NCBI GenBank assembly: GCA_937921035.1
Contig: CALEUL010000044.1
Location: forward strand, 1-44,338
Origin: an uncultured Porphyromonadaceae bacterium
Lineage (GTDB): Bacteria; Bacteroidota; Bacteroidia; Bacteroidales; Muribaculaceae
Direction: 5' to 3'
DNA length: 44,338 nucleotides
Position numbers and translations under genes: made by a program. Positions 1 through 7,197 of this stretch are shown one piece after another. Numbering within the stretch: position 1 is the first letter of the stretch; each line of letters begins with the position of its first letter. Under the pieces are notes generated by a model, which made no database searches, was not told the DNA's origin, and saw only the letters and a program-made list of their open reading frames with translations.

Positions 1-857
1 TCAGGGGTCAATCGCACTTTGTCACACGGGGTCAATCGCACGTGGCTTTTCCACTGATGAATATCCGCATACAGATCCCGAAGAGTCTCGTGCTTTTCAG
101 CTATCTCAAGTTCCAGATCGTTGCACTCTCTGTGGAGTTCCGCACGATACTGTTCTGTCGAACGATGACGCGCTCCGGTTTCCCTGACACTCTGACCGCG
201 ATCAAGTCCCCATTTAGCATTGACAACGGCCAGCTCATTGTGAAGCTGAATGGTCCGTTCGCGGAAATCACTTTTGTTCTCACCAGCGAACATAGTCTTG
301 TATGCAAACTTATTCTGCTGATTAATAGGCAACAAAGTACAATGGATATGCGGGTTCAACTCATCGCAGTGTACATAGAAACCAACGATGTTGTCTTCAC
401 CCCACTTGTCGCACACGAATGCGTATATATCCTTCGCCCAATCCTCGATGTCTTTGCAGCGTGTGATGTTAGAATTGTCCGCACCATTTTCCAGATTGAC
501 TGTCTGATCGCTGAAGGCAAGATGGTGCATCTGCTCGCGACTTCCACCGAAGATGATGTTCACTACGGTGCGGCGATTGGGCTCCTTGCCTTTGCGTTTC
601 ATCTCCTCATTCGGGTCGACTATTTCACGTTCGGCAAGGGTCTCCCTGATACGCCTGGGGATACTCTTCGACTGATCTATAGGTTGAACTACGCCACCCT
701 TGGAAATCTCAAAGTTGAGATAGGCACGGGTTCTGTCATAATTGCCGTTCTTGGCGGCACGCTGCCAGTTCTTCTCAGACCACCGTCGCTGGTGCTCGTT
801 CGACTGGTTTGTAGTGATGCCCGCTGACGGACGAAAATCAAATACCTGTTTCGCCAT
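1..857 (-). CDS. MobV-family (Mob/Pre) relaxase, partial (C-terminus off the left edge)
   Basis: This DNA relaxase would nick the element's oriT and start conjugative mobilization. Reading leftward from ATG at 857 there are 285 open codons and no stop before the edge, so the gene is cut by the window. The N-terminus (MAKQVFDFRPSAG, then NQSNEHQRR) resembles Mob/Pre motif I. Residues 163-172 read HCDELNPHIH, the metal-binding three-histidine motif of the family (H163, H170, H172). A charged, probably coiled segment follows from about residue 235. The last visible residues contain an 8-residue in-frame repeat, VRLTPCDK, encoded by two 24-bp-spaced copies (6-17 and 30-41). A 300-bp noncoding stretch with inverted repeats lies directly upstream. 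The family is seen clearly; substrate range and length are unknown. Confidence 0.9.
   Translation of the reverse strand, partial: MAKQVFDFRPSAGITTNQSNEHQRRWSEKNWQRAAKNGNYDRTRAYLNFEISKGGVVQPIDQSKSIPRRIRETLAEREIVDPNEEMKRKGKEPNRRTVVNIIFGGSREQMHHLAFSDQTVNLENGADNSNITRCKDIEDWAKDIYAFVCDKWGEDNIVGFYVHCDELNPHIHCTLLPINQQNKFAYKTMFAGENKSDFRERTIQLHNELAVVNAKWGLDRGQSVRETGARHRSTEQYRAELHRECNDLELEIAEKHETLRDLYADIHQWKSHVRLTPCDKVRLTP
4..41. repeat. 24-bp-period in-frame repeat at the window edge
   Basis: The sequence GGGGTCAATCGCAC occurs at 4-17 and again at 28-41, a period of 24 bp. On the minus strand it lies in the relaxase frame and gives VRLTPCDK followed by VRLTP. Only two units are visible, and the array could continue left of the window. 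Confidence 0.7.
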
Positions 858-1157
858 GAGCTTGATTATTAATGGTTGATATTGTGTTACAAATGGCCTG
901 AGCTTGCTCATAAATGGCCTGCCGATGCGGCAACTCCCGATGGATTTTCAATCCGTTGGGGTTTATTAGGCTCCCCATCATAGGTCCTATGTGGCAACTG
1001 TGCGCAAGCGCGTTGTCTATAAGCTAACCTGGACGATGACTATGGCAGTCGTTCAGGCATACACCCGGAAAGGCGCATAGCGCACGTCTGAGAGGCCAGA
1101 ATGGGCACCTATAGAACTCCGGTCATCGGCGGCTGCGAGAGCAAGCTCAGGCGAGTT
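858..1157. other. Noncoding region upstream of the relaxase; candidate oriT
   Basis: This 300-bp stretch between the relaxase start and the next gene holds no convincing gene but several dyads. They are a perfect 6-1-6 palindrome (CATAGG-T-CCTATG, 979-991), an imperfect inverted repeat at 1028-1057 (left arm 1028-1041 around GACGATGACT, right arm 1047-1057 AGTCGTTCAGG), and a direct repeat of AAATGGCCTG just above the relaxase start. MobV elements typically carry oriT as a hairpin region beside the relaxase gene, so this is the likeliest nick region. The assignment rests on position and dyads only. Confidence 0.4.
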
Positions 1158-2000
1158 TTAGTGCCAGGAGTATATGAAATCTACCTTCAAATGGATGAAG
1201 AGGGCGTAGTAAGCATACCTGGCGGATTTGATTGGGCCCGGGTCCGTGCTAGGCTCGACAAGGGAACTTCCTCGATTAAGGCCGGGGCAATATTTGTCGA
1301 GAAAATTGAGCCACTCTGACCAGTTGTCGGATAGACACTCTGAGAAGATGTGCTTAAGACATTCAAGGCTGTAGGAGTCTGCGACTTCTGGAACAGCAGG
1401 CGCGTTAACGAACCATCTCGGAATCAGTTGCTGAATCAGTGAGTACTGAAAGGCTGTTACCCTCTGCGAATACGCATCCTCGTTTGTGCGGTCAAAAGAA
1501 GCAACTGTCTCTTCGATTATATCGGCGAGTTCGGAATTGTCAATGATACCAATCAGCCATTCGTCAATCTTGTAATATAGCTGGTCCGGCATCTCGAATG
1601 GAGTCTGGGGCTTTTCAAGAATTGATGGTTGTTTGGCATCGTCACGCTCTGTTGTCATGGTGACGATTGTGCGACCGCCGACCTGAGTCTTTGCCAGCAG
1701 GCCACAGACCGCCAGTTGGTCAAGGAACTTGCGGACAGTCTCACGGGACCAGTGACATTGTTTAGCCAAATCGGTGATCGATATTACAAAGCAGGCTGCT
1801 TCCGGATCGGAGGTCTGTCCATAAAAGGACTCTTGGGTGGCTGTTGCTATCTCAGCAATGTGCAGAAGATAGAGATAGGCATCGAGTCTTGATGCTTTGG
1901 ATTTGGTCGGTTCCGCAAGATGATTCAGCTTCTCCGGATTGAGTCTCACACACAGTGATGGGGTGAGAGGGTTTTGTTGGTTGTGTTTGGTTTGGTTCAT
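1158..2000 (-). CDS. Winged-helix-like DNA-binding protein of the mobilizable element
   Basis: This is a 280-aa protein with no function I recognise. Residues roughly 35-125 look like a helix-turn-helix or winged-helix module: a helical stretch (DAYLYLLHIAEIA), then SITDLAKQCHWSRETVRKFL and a wing-like GGRTIVTM. That arrangement resembles N-terminal domains of plasmid replication or partition proteins. The remaining 150 residues are acidic and helical and end in an aromatic-rich tail. It starts at ATG 2000 and lies between a candidate oriT and replication-type genes on the same strand, so a role in copy control, partition or mobilization is likely but inferred. A replication initiator accessory protein is another possibility. 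Confidence 0.55.
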   Translation of the reverse strand: MNQTKHNQQNPLTPSLCVRLNPEKLNHLAEPTKSKASRLDAYLYLLHIAEIATATQESFYGQTSDPEAACFVISITDLAKQCHWSRETVRKFLDQLAVCGLLAKTQVGGRTIVTMTTERDDAKQPSILEKPQTPFEMPDQLYYKIDEWLIGIIDNSELADIIEETVASFDRTNEDAYSQRVTAFQYSLIQQLIPRWFVNAPAVPEVADSYSLECLKHIFSECLSDNWSEWLNFLDKYCPGLNRGSSLVEPSTDPGPIKSARYAYYALFIHLKVDFIYSWH

Positions 2001-2134
2001 TAAATAAAATTATAAGAGGTTAATGTCGAATGAAAGGGAAAAGATGTCATAGCTGTTGAATGGAGTCTGTCCCCGGAATATATCCTTAGTTGCCGGATTG
2101 AAGCATCTCTTGATGCCGCATCGCTAAAGCTTCG

Positions 2135-2482
2135 TTACCGGCCCAAACCGTTCTTTCGCTCGGGCATATAGTATTCCTTATCGGCTGCAATGTGATTCAA
2201 CACATCTTGCAATCGGTCAAGCTGTTCGCGGTTTAGGACACGGATAGCGCTTATAGTTATCCGTTCAGTCGCTATCCTACGGTGTTCGACGTTGGCTTCG
2301 CTCATCGTACCATTGCCGTCAGCATTTACGGATTTTAGGTAGGCATTGACAGCATCGGTCTGCTCCTTGGATGGATAAGATCCGCCCCATTGGTCCTGTA
2401 TGTAGTCGGCCATCTTGCCAACGGCATTTGCAAGAATAGGCTCACGCTGTGCGATTATACTCGTTAATTCTTCTTTGGTCAT
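2135..2482 (-). CDS. Small acidic helical protein of the mobilizable element (unknown)
   Basis: This 115-aa protein is not recognised. It is predominantly helical, with no signal peptide, membrane segment or cysteine cluster. Residues 30-50 (QDQWGGSYPSKEQTDAVNAY) are the most distinctive part. The protein ends in a basic tail (PERKNGLGR). It lies between the winged-helix gene and the DnaC-like ATPase on the same strand, with gaps of roughly 130-150 bp, so it need not be in a tight operon. A real gene is supported by its ATG start, length and collinearity with neighbours. Confidence 0.5.
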   Translation of the reverse strand: MTKEELTSIIAQREPILANAVGKMADYIQDQWGGSYPSKEQTDAVNAYLKSVNADGNGTMSEANVEHRRIATERITISAIRVLNREQLDRLQDVLNHIAADKEYYMPERKNGLGR

Positions 2483-2635
2483 GAGATAAAATTATCTAAT
2501 ATAGGCTCATATGCGAGACGTAATACTCGTACTCTGTTGATTATCATTGGGGCAGTCCAAAATGGACCCCCTCACCATCGATTCATGTCGCGTAAGCTGG
2601 CTTTTGGAACGTCTTCTCACTGATGGACGCCGGAA

Positions 2636-3217
2636 TTATGGTCTCCTAAAAGAGGAGTCGCGGAAGACTATCTTTGTCATCATCTCGTTGAGGCGGTCAG
2701 CGATTCGCTCACCATATTTGGCGCGGATTTCCTCCGAGGTCAGATTGGTGGTGATGACCGTGAATAGCTGGCGGTCGTAACGGCGGGTCAGTAGATCGAC
2801 GATGGGATAGAGCACGTTGCCGTAGTCGAGCACCTCTACCGGCTCGGTGCCGAGGTCGTCGATAGCGAGCATGGGTATTCGGCACAGCTGCTGCCACTCG
2901 TCGTTGTCGTTTTTGGCGAGATCGGCTATGGCGCGGGCGTCCATGATGCGTATGGCCCAGTTGCCGTAGCATTCCTCCTCGATTTTGAGCTGAAGCCGGT
3001 TTATGACGGTCTGGAAGGCTTTGACGAAGGTGGTCTTGCCGTTGCCGCAGCCGCCGCAGAAATGGAGACCGAAGTGATAGCTGCCCTCTGTGAGTACACG
3101 TGACAGTCTGTCAAGTATTTCTGAGATGTTATCATTCATTATAAACTCGCGGCCTCGTTCCTCAACCTGAAATTGCAAAGCAGTCTGTAAGAAGAGTTTA
3201 GCATTGGCTGCCGTCAT
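2636..3217 (-). CDS. DnaC/IstB-like AAA+ ATPase
   Basis: This is a helicase-loader-type ATPase that probably brings the replicative helicase to the element's origin. With the start at 3217 (MTAANAKLF) it is 193 aa. Walker A is GGCGNGKTT with the lysine near residue 61. Walker B is MLAIDDLGTEP with aspartates near 120-121. A sensor-1-like TVITTN follows. An upstream in-frame ATG at 3310 would add 31 residues but would overlap the preceding gene by 86 bp, so the 3217 start (7 bp after that gene's stop) is preferred. Family members of this kind pair with an initiator protein, which is exactly the neighbour upstream here. The fold is certain; DNA-replication use is inferred from context. Confidence 0.8.
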   Translation of the reverse strand: MTAANAKLFLQTALQFQVEERGREFIMNDNISEILDRLSRVLTEGSYHFGLHFCGGCGNGKTTFVKAFQTVINRLQLKIEEECYGNWAIRIMDARAIADLAKNDNDEWQQLCRIPMLAIDDLGTEPVEVLDYGNVLYPIVDLLTRRYDRQLFTVITTNLTSEEIRAKYGERIADRLNEMMTKIVFRDSSFRRP

Positions 3218-3224
3218 GGGCAGC

Positions 3225-3980
3225 TTAAAACGGTGCGTCGTAGTCCCGCGCTGACGTAGCTGTGACAGGATTCCCCCGACGCTTTGAGGGGTCTGATTGT
3301 TGAATTGCATTATGATTGTTGTTTAAAAATTTGCGTAATGAGTTAATGAAGTAGCTGCGACAATCTTGTTCTTCCCTTTCATTTTCACCTTTGTCGCGCA
3401 GCCGAGTGAAGAAGCCACTAATCTGATGTTTCAGTTCTATGCTGTCTACAGTCGGAAGTTCCCGGAGGATTTCGTCTTGCCAGGCAGTATCGGCAAGAAA
3501 GATTTTCTCTAATTCATCGAGACTTAAAATTTCTGTCTGACCTTTATCATTAGAAGATATTATATCTTTATTTTGAATCTTATTATCTTCTATATTATAA
3601 GGAGGCAGGCTACTGGTCTTGCTTTCGGTTATGTTATCCGTTACTTCTTCTGTCTGCTTTTCGGGCTTACCATTAGTCCATCTATTAGGTTCAGAAATGA
3701 CCGTATAAGTTGGCGCGATGGCTTTACCTTTGCCTTGTGAGAAAACTATTAGTCCGCGACAGCTTAATCCGTGTCGAGCCGTGAGAAAAGTCTGCTTGGC
3801 CACATTGATAGATCTGCAAGCAAGAGCAGTGGAGCATTTGAAGGGCATCATCCATCGTCGGCAGTTGGCACGTTCCAGCAGGAAGAAGAACAGGGCAATC
3901 TCTGCAGTGGAGAATGGTTCGTATTCATTCTCCTGCCAGAAGGCATGCATCAACTCATAGACATTGACACCTTTGGTCAT
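3225..3980 (-). CDS. Replication-initiator-like protein of the mobilizable element
   Basis: This 251-aa protein is probably the element's replication initiator or helicase-loading partner. The N-terminal 100 residues resemble winged-helix replication proteins: a helix rich in aromatic residues (AEIALFFFLLERAN), a strand near CSTALACRS, then QTFLTARHGL and GLIVFSQGKGK. A low-complexity acidic linker (about 100-150) follows. A C-terminal helical module (about 165-225, including the segment around KHQISGFFTRL and FINSLRKFLNN) resembles DnaD/DUF7833-type domains of Bacteroidetes elements. The gene starts 4 bp inside the excisionase-like gene (ATGA overlap), so it is translationally coupled, and it is followed by the DnaC-like ATPase. 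Function is inferred from domain resemblance and context. Confidence 0.6.
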   Translation of the reverse strand: MTKGVNVYELMHAFWQENEYEPFSTAEIALFFFLLERANCRRWMMPFKCSTALACRSINVAKQTFLTARHGLSCRGLIVFSQGKGKAIAPTYTVISEPNRWTNGKPEKQTEEVTDNITESKTSSLPPYNIEDNKIQNKDIISSNDKGQTEILSLDELEKIFLADTAWQDEILRELPTVDSIELKHQISGFFTRLRDKGENEREEQDCRSYFINSLRKFLNNNHNAIQQSDPSKRRGNPVTATSARDYDAPF

Positions 3981-4210
3981 CGGTTGCTGTTTTTGTGGAG
4001 GTAATCGTTGGCGCGGGCATTGATTTCATCCTGAGAAGCGATGCGAACGCTGGTGAGGTAGGCATCGAGGTCTACCGGTTCGAAGTAGCAGAGTTTGCCG
4101 TTGGGCTTGTACATGGGGATGACGCGATTCATCATCAACTTTCGGAGATAGGAGAGCGAGATGCCGAGGTATTCGGCAGCGGCTTTAGAAGTGAGCAGTT
4201 TACTATTCAT
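3977..4210 (-). CDS. Excisionase-like HTH protein
   Basis: This 77-aa DNA-binding protein is of the MerR/excisionase (HTH_17) type. The pattern SKAAAEYLGISLSYLRKLM at residues 8-26 followed by IPMYKPNGKLCYFEPVDLDAYL is the usual helix-turn-helix plus wing. Such proteins act in excision directionality or as regulators of element replication. It is the first gene of a coupled set (HTH, initiator-like, ATPase), and its stop overlaps the next start (ATGA). A TAACTTTG element is readable upstream at 4293-4300. Recombination or regulatory duty cannot be told apart from sequence alone. Confidence 0.75.
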   Translation of the reverse strand: MNSKLLTSKAAAEYLGISLSYLRKLMMNRVIPMYKPNGKLCYFEPVDLDAYLTSVRIASQDEINARANDYLHKNSNR

Positions 4211-4292
4211 ATATTATGATTGATTTTTTTGAGTGTATTTTGGAAATACCAAGGTACGTTTAGCATGCATTTGATACCTTTCGTTTCCGATG

Positions 4293-4300
4293 CAAAGTTA
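4293..4300 (-). promoter_or_regulatory. -7 promoter element upstream of the HTH/initiator/ATPase genes
   Basis: TAACTTTG on the minus strand fits the Bacteroidetes -7 consensus TAnnTTTG. It lies about 83 bp upstream of the HTH gene start. No good -33 TTTG is present at the usual 19-21 bp spacing, so the promoter may be weak or activator-dependent. Confidence 0.4.
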
Positions 4301-4353
4301 CTGCCGTCTCCAAGTGTTACCATGTGTCGCGCTGTGGCAACGCAAAAAAATTA

Positions 4354-4393
4354 AAACGCGCTATATGCTGTGTTTTAGCGATATAGCGCGTTT
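4354..4393. repeat. Long inverted repeat between the two gene groups of the element
   Basis: Arms AAACGCGCTATAT (4354-4366) and ATATAGCGCGTTT (4381-4393) are perfect 13-bp complements. Inside them a GCT/AGC inner stem (4367-4369 and 4377-4379) leaves a small loop. There is no run of T after either arm, which argues against a simple terminator. A binding site for the HTH or initiator protein, a recombination site or part of a replication origin are all possible. Confidence 0.65.
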
Positions 4394-4433
4394 AGAGTGT
4401 GTTAAAATCTGTATATTTTGTGTCGGTGCTGTG

Positions 4434-4844
4434 TTAACGTGGGGCAAGTCCCATCGCTTTCCAGGTTTTGATGGCATTTTCTATGTCTTCACGAAATTCT
4501 ACTGACCTTGACGAGTCGGATCTTAGGTCATCGCTGCGATGACTTTTATAATATTTATCTTTGATGTCACAACGTTCTATGAAGAGGGTCGACCATTCAA
4601 TGGCATGGTCCTCGTCTGGGATTTGCTGCTCGACCATGAACACCATAAAACATATATGAACACCCTTGTTCCTTCTTGGAATGAAGAAACTATCTTCAAA
4701 CAGCATGTTCATGTGGACGCAGAACATAACAGGTGTGGTGGCCTTAAACAATACGTTATTGCAGACATCATACAGACAGTTGCAAAGCTTGGCCGGAACC
4801 GTGTCTCGATGTTTTTCGGCCTCTTTCAATAATATCTTCTTCAT
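4434..4844 (-). CDS. Unrecognised protein, second gene of a coupled pair
   Basis: This 136-aa protein is not recognised. It has a basic N-terminus (MKKILLKEAEKH), then a hydrophobic, cysteine- and methionine-rich middle (CNCLYDVCNN, PVMFCVHMNMLFED, HICFMVFMVEQQ) that could form beta strands of a compact fold. A polar C-terminus is rich in Ser, Asp and Arg. Its start overlaps the stop of the upstream 201-aa gene by 4 bp, so the two are translationally coupled and probably work together. The position inside the element's tRNA-proximal end is typical of cargo. A toxin-antitoxin, defence or anti-defence role is possible but not shown. Confidence 0.5.
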   Translation of the reverse strand: MKKILLKEAEKHRDTVPAKLCNCLYDVCNNVLFKATTPVMFCVHMNMLFEDSFFIPRRNKGVHICFMVFMVEQQIPDEDHAIEWSTLFIERCDIKDKYYKSHRSDDLRSDSSRSVEFREDIENAIKTWKAMGLAPR

Positions 4845-5446
4845 AAGCCCTCCCTGATTTGTTTGATGTCTGTAATTATGGCTGAAGCTATGCCGAGATA
4901 TCTGATAACAATCACCTCTAAATATTCCGCCCTGAAACGGAATACCGGATTACAGTCGCAGTTAGCCTGCTCATACTCGGAATAAAGTTTCTGAACCTCC
5001 TTTTGGCGTTCATCATGTTCAGCCTTGGCCTTCTCACAATCTACCTCGGCCTCCCGGTATTCCGGAGAGTCGAGATCCATATAGTCAAGTCGGTTATTAA
5101 GCTGGCAATATTCCTTCCAATATATGTTCAGTTCTTTGTCAGCCTTGAGAAACCTGTCATAAAATGGACTTGGGTAGCTCTGAGCAATAGCTTTAAAATC
5201 GATATTCTTCAGCAAGGGCAAACCGCAGTCTAAAAACCGTTCCGACTCTTCTTTGATTGCGGTAGTCAATTTCTCCAGGGCTTCAATATCGGACGCAGCC
5301 ATTTCCTCAGCCTCGTCAATCAGGCTATTAGGTTCGGGCAGTTCATCGTAAATCTTTATGACAGACAATGCATCCTCAAAGGACATTTCCTGCCCCTCGA
5401 CAATATTGTTGATGGCAATAAGATTTTTTACAATATCGTTTATCAT
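4841..5446 (-). CDS. Unrecognised helical/coiled-coil protein, first gene of a coupled pair
   Basis: This 201-aa acidic protein is not recognised. It is almost entirely helical. Residues about 105-165 (from ADKELNIYWKEYCQLNNRL through AEHDERQKEVQKLYSEYEQ) look like a coiled coil. The C-terminal 30 residues are hydrophobic (LEVIVIRYLGIASAIITDI). No signal peptide or catalytic motif is seen. ATG at 5446 is the start, and the stop overlaps the next gene (ATGA). The pair is the last thing before the tRNA-proximal end of the element. Confidence 0.5.
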   Translation of the reverse strand: MINDIVKNLIAINNIVEGQEMSFEDALSVIKIYDELPEPNSLIDEAEEMAASDIEALEKLTTAIKEESERFLDCGLPLLKNIDFKAIAQSYPSPFYDRFLKADKELNIYWKEYCQLNNRLDYMDLDSPEYREAEVDCEKAKAEHDERQKEVQKLYSEYEQANCDCNPVFRFRAEYLEVIVIRYLGIASAIITDIKQIREGL

Positions 5447-5546
5447 GTGGAGATGTATTAAGAGGCCAGATCATGGCTTTACCTCTTAGATATATTAACA
5501 AGATGAGTTCCCTTTGGTTCTCTTGAACAGTACACCTTTATGCCGT

Positions 5547-5568
5547 TTTGGCTACCCTTTGGCTACCC
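5547..5568. repeat. Two tandem TTTGGCTACCC units near the element boundary
   Basis: TTTGGCTACCC occurs twice head to tail (5547-5557 and 5558-5568), about 50 bp from the tRNA 3' end. Short direct repeats beside an att site are common as integrase or excisionase arm sites, so that is the suggested role. Nothing more is visible. Confidence 0.4.
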
Positions 5569-5580
5569 GATTTTACAGAA

Positions 5581-5610
5581 ATAGCTGATAATCAAGTGAC
5601 TATCAGCTAT
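5581..5610 (-). terminator. Stem-loop downstream of tRNA-Thr
   Basis: ATAGCTGATA (5581-5590) and TATCAGCTAT (5601-5610) form a perfect 10-bp stem with a 10-nt loop. The stem sits 7 bp beyond the tRNA 3' end in the direction of its transcription. No strong T-run follows, so it may be a processing or termination hairpin, or part of the att region. Confidence 0.45.
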
Positions 5611-5616
5611 TCTGTG

Positions 5617-5689
5617 AGCCGCGAGTGGGACTCGAACCCACGACCTTTTCGTTACGAATGAAATGCTCTACCAACTGAGCTATTGCGGC
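5617..5689 (-). tRNA. tRNA-Thr (anticodon CGU)
   Basis: The cloverleaf reads from 5689 to 5617 (73 nt, CCA not encoded). It has a D-arm GCTC...GAGC, an anticodon loop TTCGTAA giving anticodon CGU for Thr (ACG codons), and a T-arm GTGGG-TTCGAGT-CCCAC. Two pairs are broken: A6-C67 in the acceptor stem (GCCGCAA with TCGCGGC) and A31-C39 closing the anticodon stem (TTTCA with CGAAA). Both odd bases are in the 3' half, the part usually carried by att sites. The 3' end faces the mobilizable element, so the gene is its probable integration site. A good promoter lies upstream. Confidence 0.88.
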
Positions 5690-5711
5690 GGATGTCTTTG
5701 CTAATGCGGTG

Positions 5712-5742
5712 CAAAGTTACCACTTTTTTTTGATATTCCAAC
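5712..5742 (-). promoter_or_regulatory. Promoter of tRNA-Thr
   Basis: On the minus strand GTTG (5742-5739), a 19-bp spacer and TAACTTTG (5719-5712) fit the Bacteroidetes -33/-7 pattern. The -7 element lies 22 bp before the tRNA 5' end. Confidence 0.6.
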
Positions 5743-5917
5743 CATTTTTGCCAAAAAGCTTTCGGATGGCGCACGGATGGCGCTTGCGGTTGCTGCTTAT
5801 CGGCTATGTAGGGGATTGGCTGAACAGCCGGAGCGTTTGTCTTGTTTAAATATGTATCCGGCGTTGGCGCCGGTGCTGTTTTAACGTTCAATTCGTTTCA
5901 CCAAATAATAATTATTT

Positions 5918-6610
5918 ATGAAAAAGTTTATTGCCGAAGGTGTTGGAACGATGTTCCTTGTCCTTCTTGCATGCGGCAGCGCCGTTCTGGCCGGCCCTTC
6001 CATCGGCGGCCTGGGCATTGGTCTGTGTTTTGGTCTGGTACTTGTTTGTCTTTGTTACTGCATAGGCAATATATCGGGCTGTCATGTGAATCCTGCCGTG
6101 TCGATAGCTGTTTATCTTTCCGGCCGAATGAGCGGCCGCGATTGTATCGGTTATATTGTTTTCCAGCTGCTTGGCGCTACTGTAGGCGCGGGGTTGCTGT
6201 TCGGCCTCATGAAACTCGGGACCGGCTATAACTTCGGGGGCACAACCGGAGCAGACGCTTATCTCGCCACGAATGTCCTTCAGCCGGGCGCGACAAGCGG
6301 GATGGCACTTCTTACCGAAGGTTTGCTGACGTTTTTCTTTGTTTTTATTGTTCTTGGCGCCACTGACGCTAACAAGGGTTTCGGCAAATTCGCCGGTCTT
6401 GCAATCGGTCTTGCCCTTGGTCTGGTGAATATCGTGGGTATTCCGGTAGACAACTGTTCGGTCAATCCGGCCCGCAGTTTCGGTCCTGCCGTATTCTGTC
6501 CCGAGGCATGGGGCGATTTCTGGATTATGGTTGTTGGTCCGGTTGTGGGTGCTGTTATTGCGGTGCTGTGCTGGAACATGTTTGCCAAGTCCCGTAAGTC
6601 CATTGAATAA
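5918..6610 (+). CDS. aqpZ: Aquaporin (MIP family, AqpZ-like)
   Basis: This is an inner-membrane channel for water or small neutral solutes, 230 aa with six hydrophobic spans. Both NPA boxes are intact (HVNPAVS at 58-60 and SVNPARS at 183-185), and the conserved arginine is R186. By alignment with AqpZ (F43, H174, T183, R189) the selectivity-filter positions here are Y47, N171, C180 and R186, so the usual histidine is replaced by asparagine. That is unusual and might alter solute selectivity. Start is ATG 5918. The HdeD-like gene follows after 17 bp, suggesting co-transcription. Confidence 0.9.
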   Translation: MKKFIAEGVGTMFLVLLACGSAVLAGPSIGGLGIGLCFGLVLVCLCYCIGNISGCHVNPAVSIAVYLSGRMSGRDCIGYIVFQLLGATVGAGLLFGLMKLGTGYNFGGTTGADAYLATNVLQPGATSGMALLTEGLLTFFFVFIVLGATDANKGFGKFAGLAIGLALGLVNIVGIPVDNCSVNPARSFGPAVFCPEAWGDFWIMVVGPVVGAVIAVLCWNMFAKSRKSIE

Positions 6611-6627
6611 CAGCTAAAACTATAGTT

Positions 6628-7197
6628 ATGGCTCAGAATATATCCAATGCGGGGCTTGGACGCCTGTGGTGGGTTCCCCTCGTTACGGGTCTTATCTGCA
6701 TAGGCTTGGGCATCTGGACATTTGCCTGCCCGGCAGAGTCTATTATGGTTCTGGCATATGTATTTTCGGTATGCCTTGTAATAGCGGGCGCTTTCAACAT
6801 GGGTTACACCTTGCTTGCATTCGGTATGCCGAACCGCTGGTGGAGCTGCGCGCTGGGATTGCTTGAGATTCTTGCCGGTGTATGGCTGCTTGTCATGCCG
6901 CAGGCACAGATGATGGCGTCGTTCATTTTCATTGTAGGCGTGTGGATTATCATTTCGGCTATCAACTCGATCTGCGAGGCCGGGTTCCTGGCGTCGTATT
7001 CGGCAGGATGGCTTGTATGGATGATACTTCTGCTTATCGCTACAGTGGTTCTGGCGATAATTTTCCTTTCGGGTCCGGTAGCGGGCGGAGTAGCGGTATG
7101 GCTGTGGATGGGTTTCTCTTTCATCTGTTTCGGCTTCTTCCGTCTTTGTCTGGCTTTTATGCTCCGTGGCGTTGAAAAAGTTAGAGAAAACATATAA
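6628..7197 (+). CDS. HdeD-like (DUF308) membrane protein
   Basis: This 189-aa inner-membrane protein has about six hydrophobic helices arranged as repeated pairs, typical of the HdeD/DUF308 family. Conserved-type features include RLWWVPLVTGLICIGLGIW near the start, RWWSCALGLLEILAGVWLLV in the middle and a GFSFICFGFFRL motif near the end. E. coli HdeD is linked to acid resistance at high cell density; a similar stress role here is inference. It lies 17 bp after the aquaporin gene and upstream of superoxide dismutase. Confidence 0.85.
   Translation: MAQNISNAGLGRLWWVPLVTGLICIGLGIWTFACPAESIMVLAYVFSVCLVIAGAFNMGYTLLAFGMPNRWWSCALGLLEILAGVWLLVMPQAQMMASFIFIVGVWIIISAINSICEAGFLASYSAGWLVWMILLLIATVVLAIIFLSGPVAGGVAVWLWMGFSFICFGFFRLCLAFMLRGVEKVRENI

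Noticed and set aside
42..827. Plus-strand frame across the relaxase
   Set aside because: The minus strand carries the relaxase histidine motif; the plus frame has no recognisable features.
5652..5891. Minus-strand 79-codon frame overlapping tRNA-Thr
   Set aside because: It runs through the tRNA and its promoter and has no coding-like signal.
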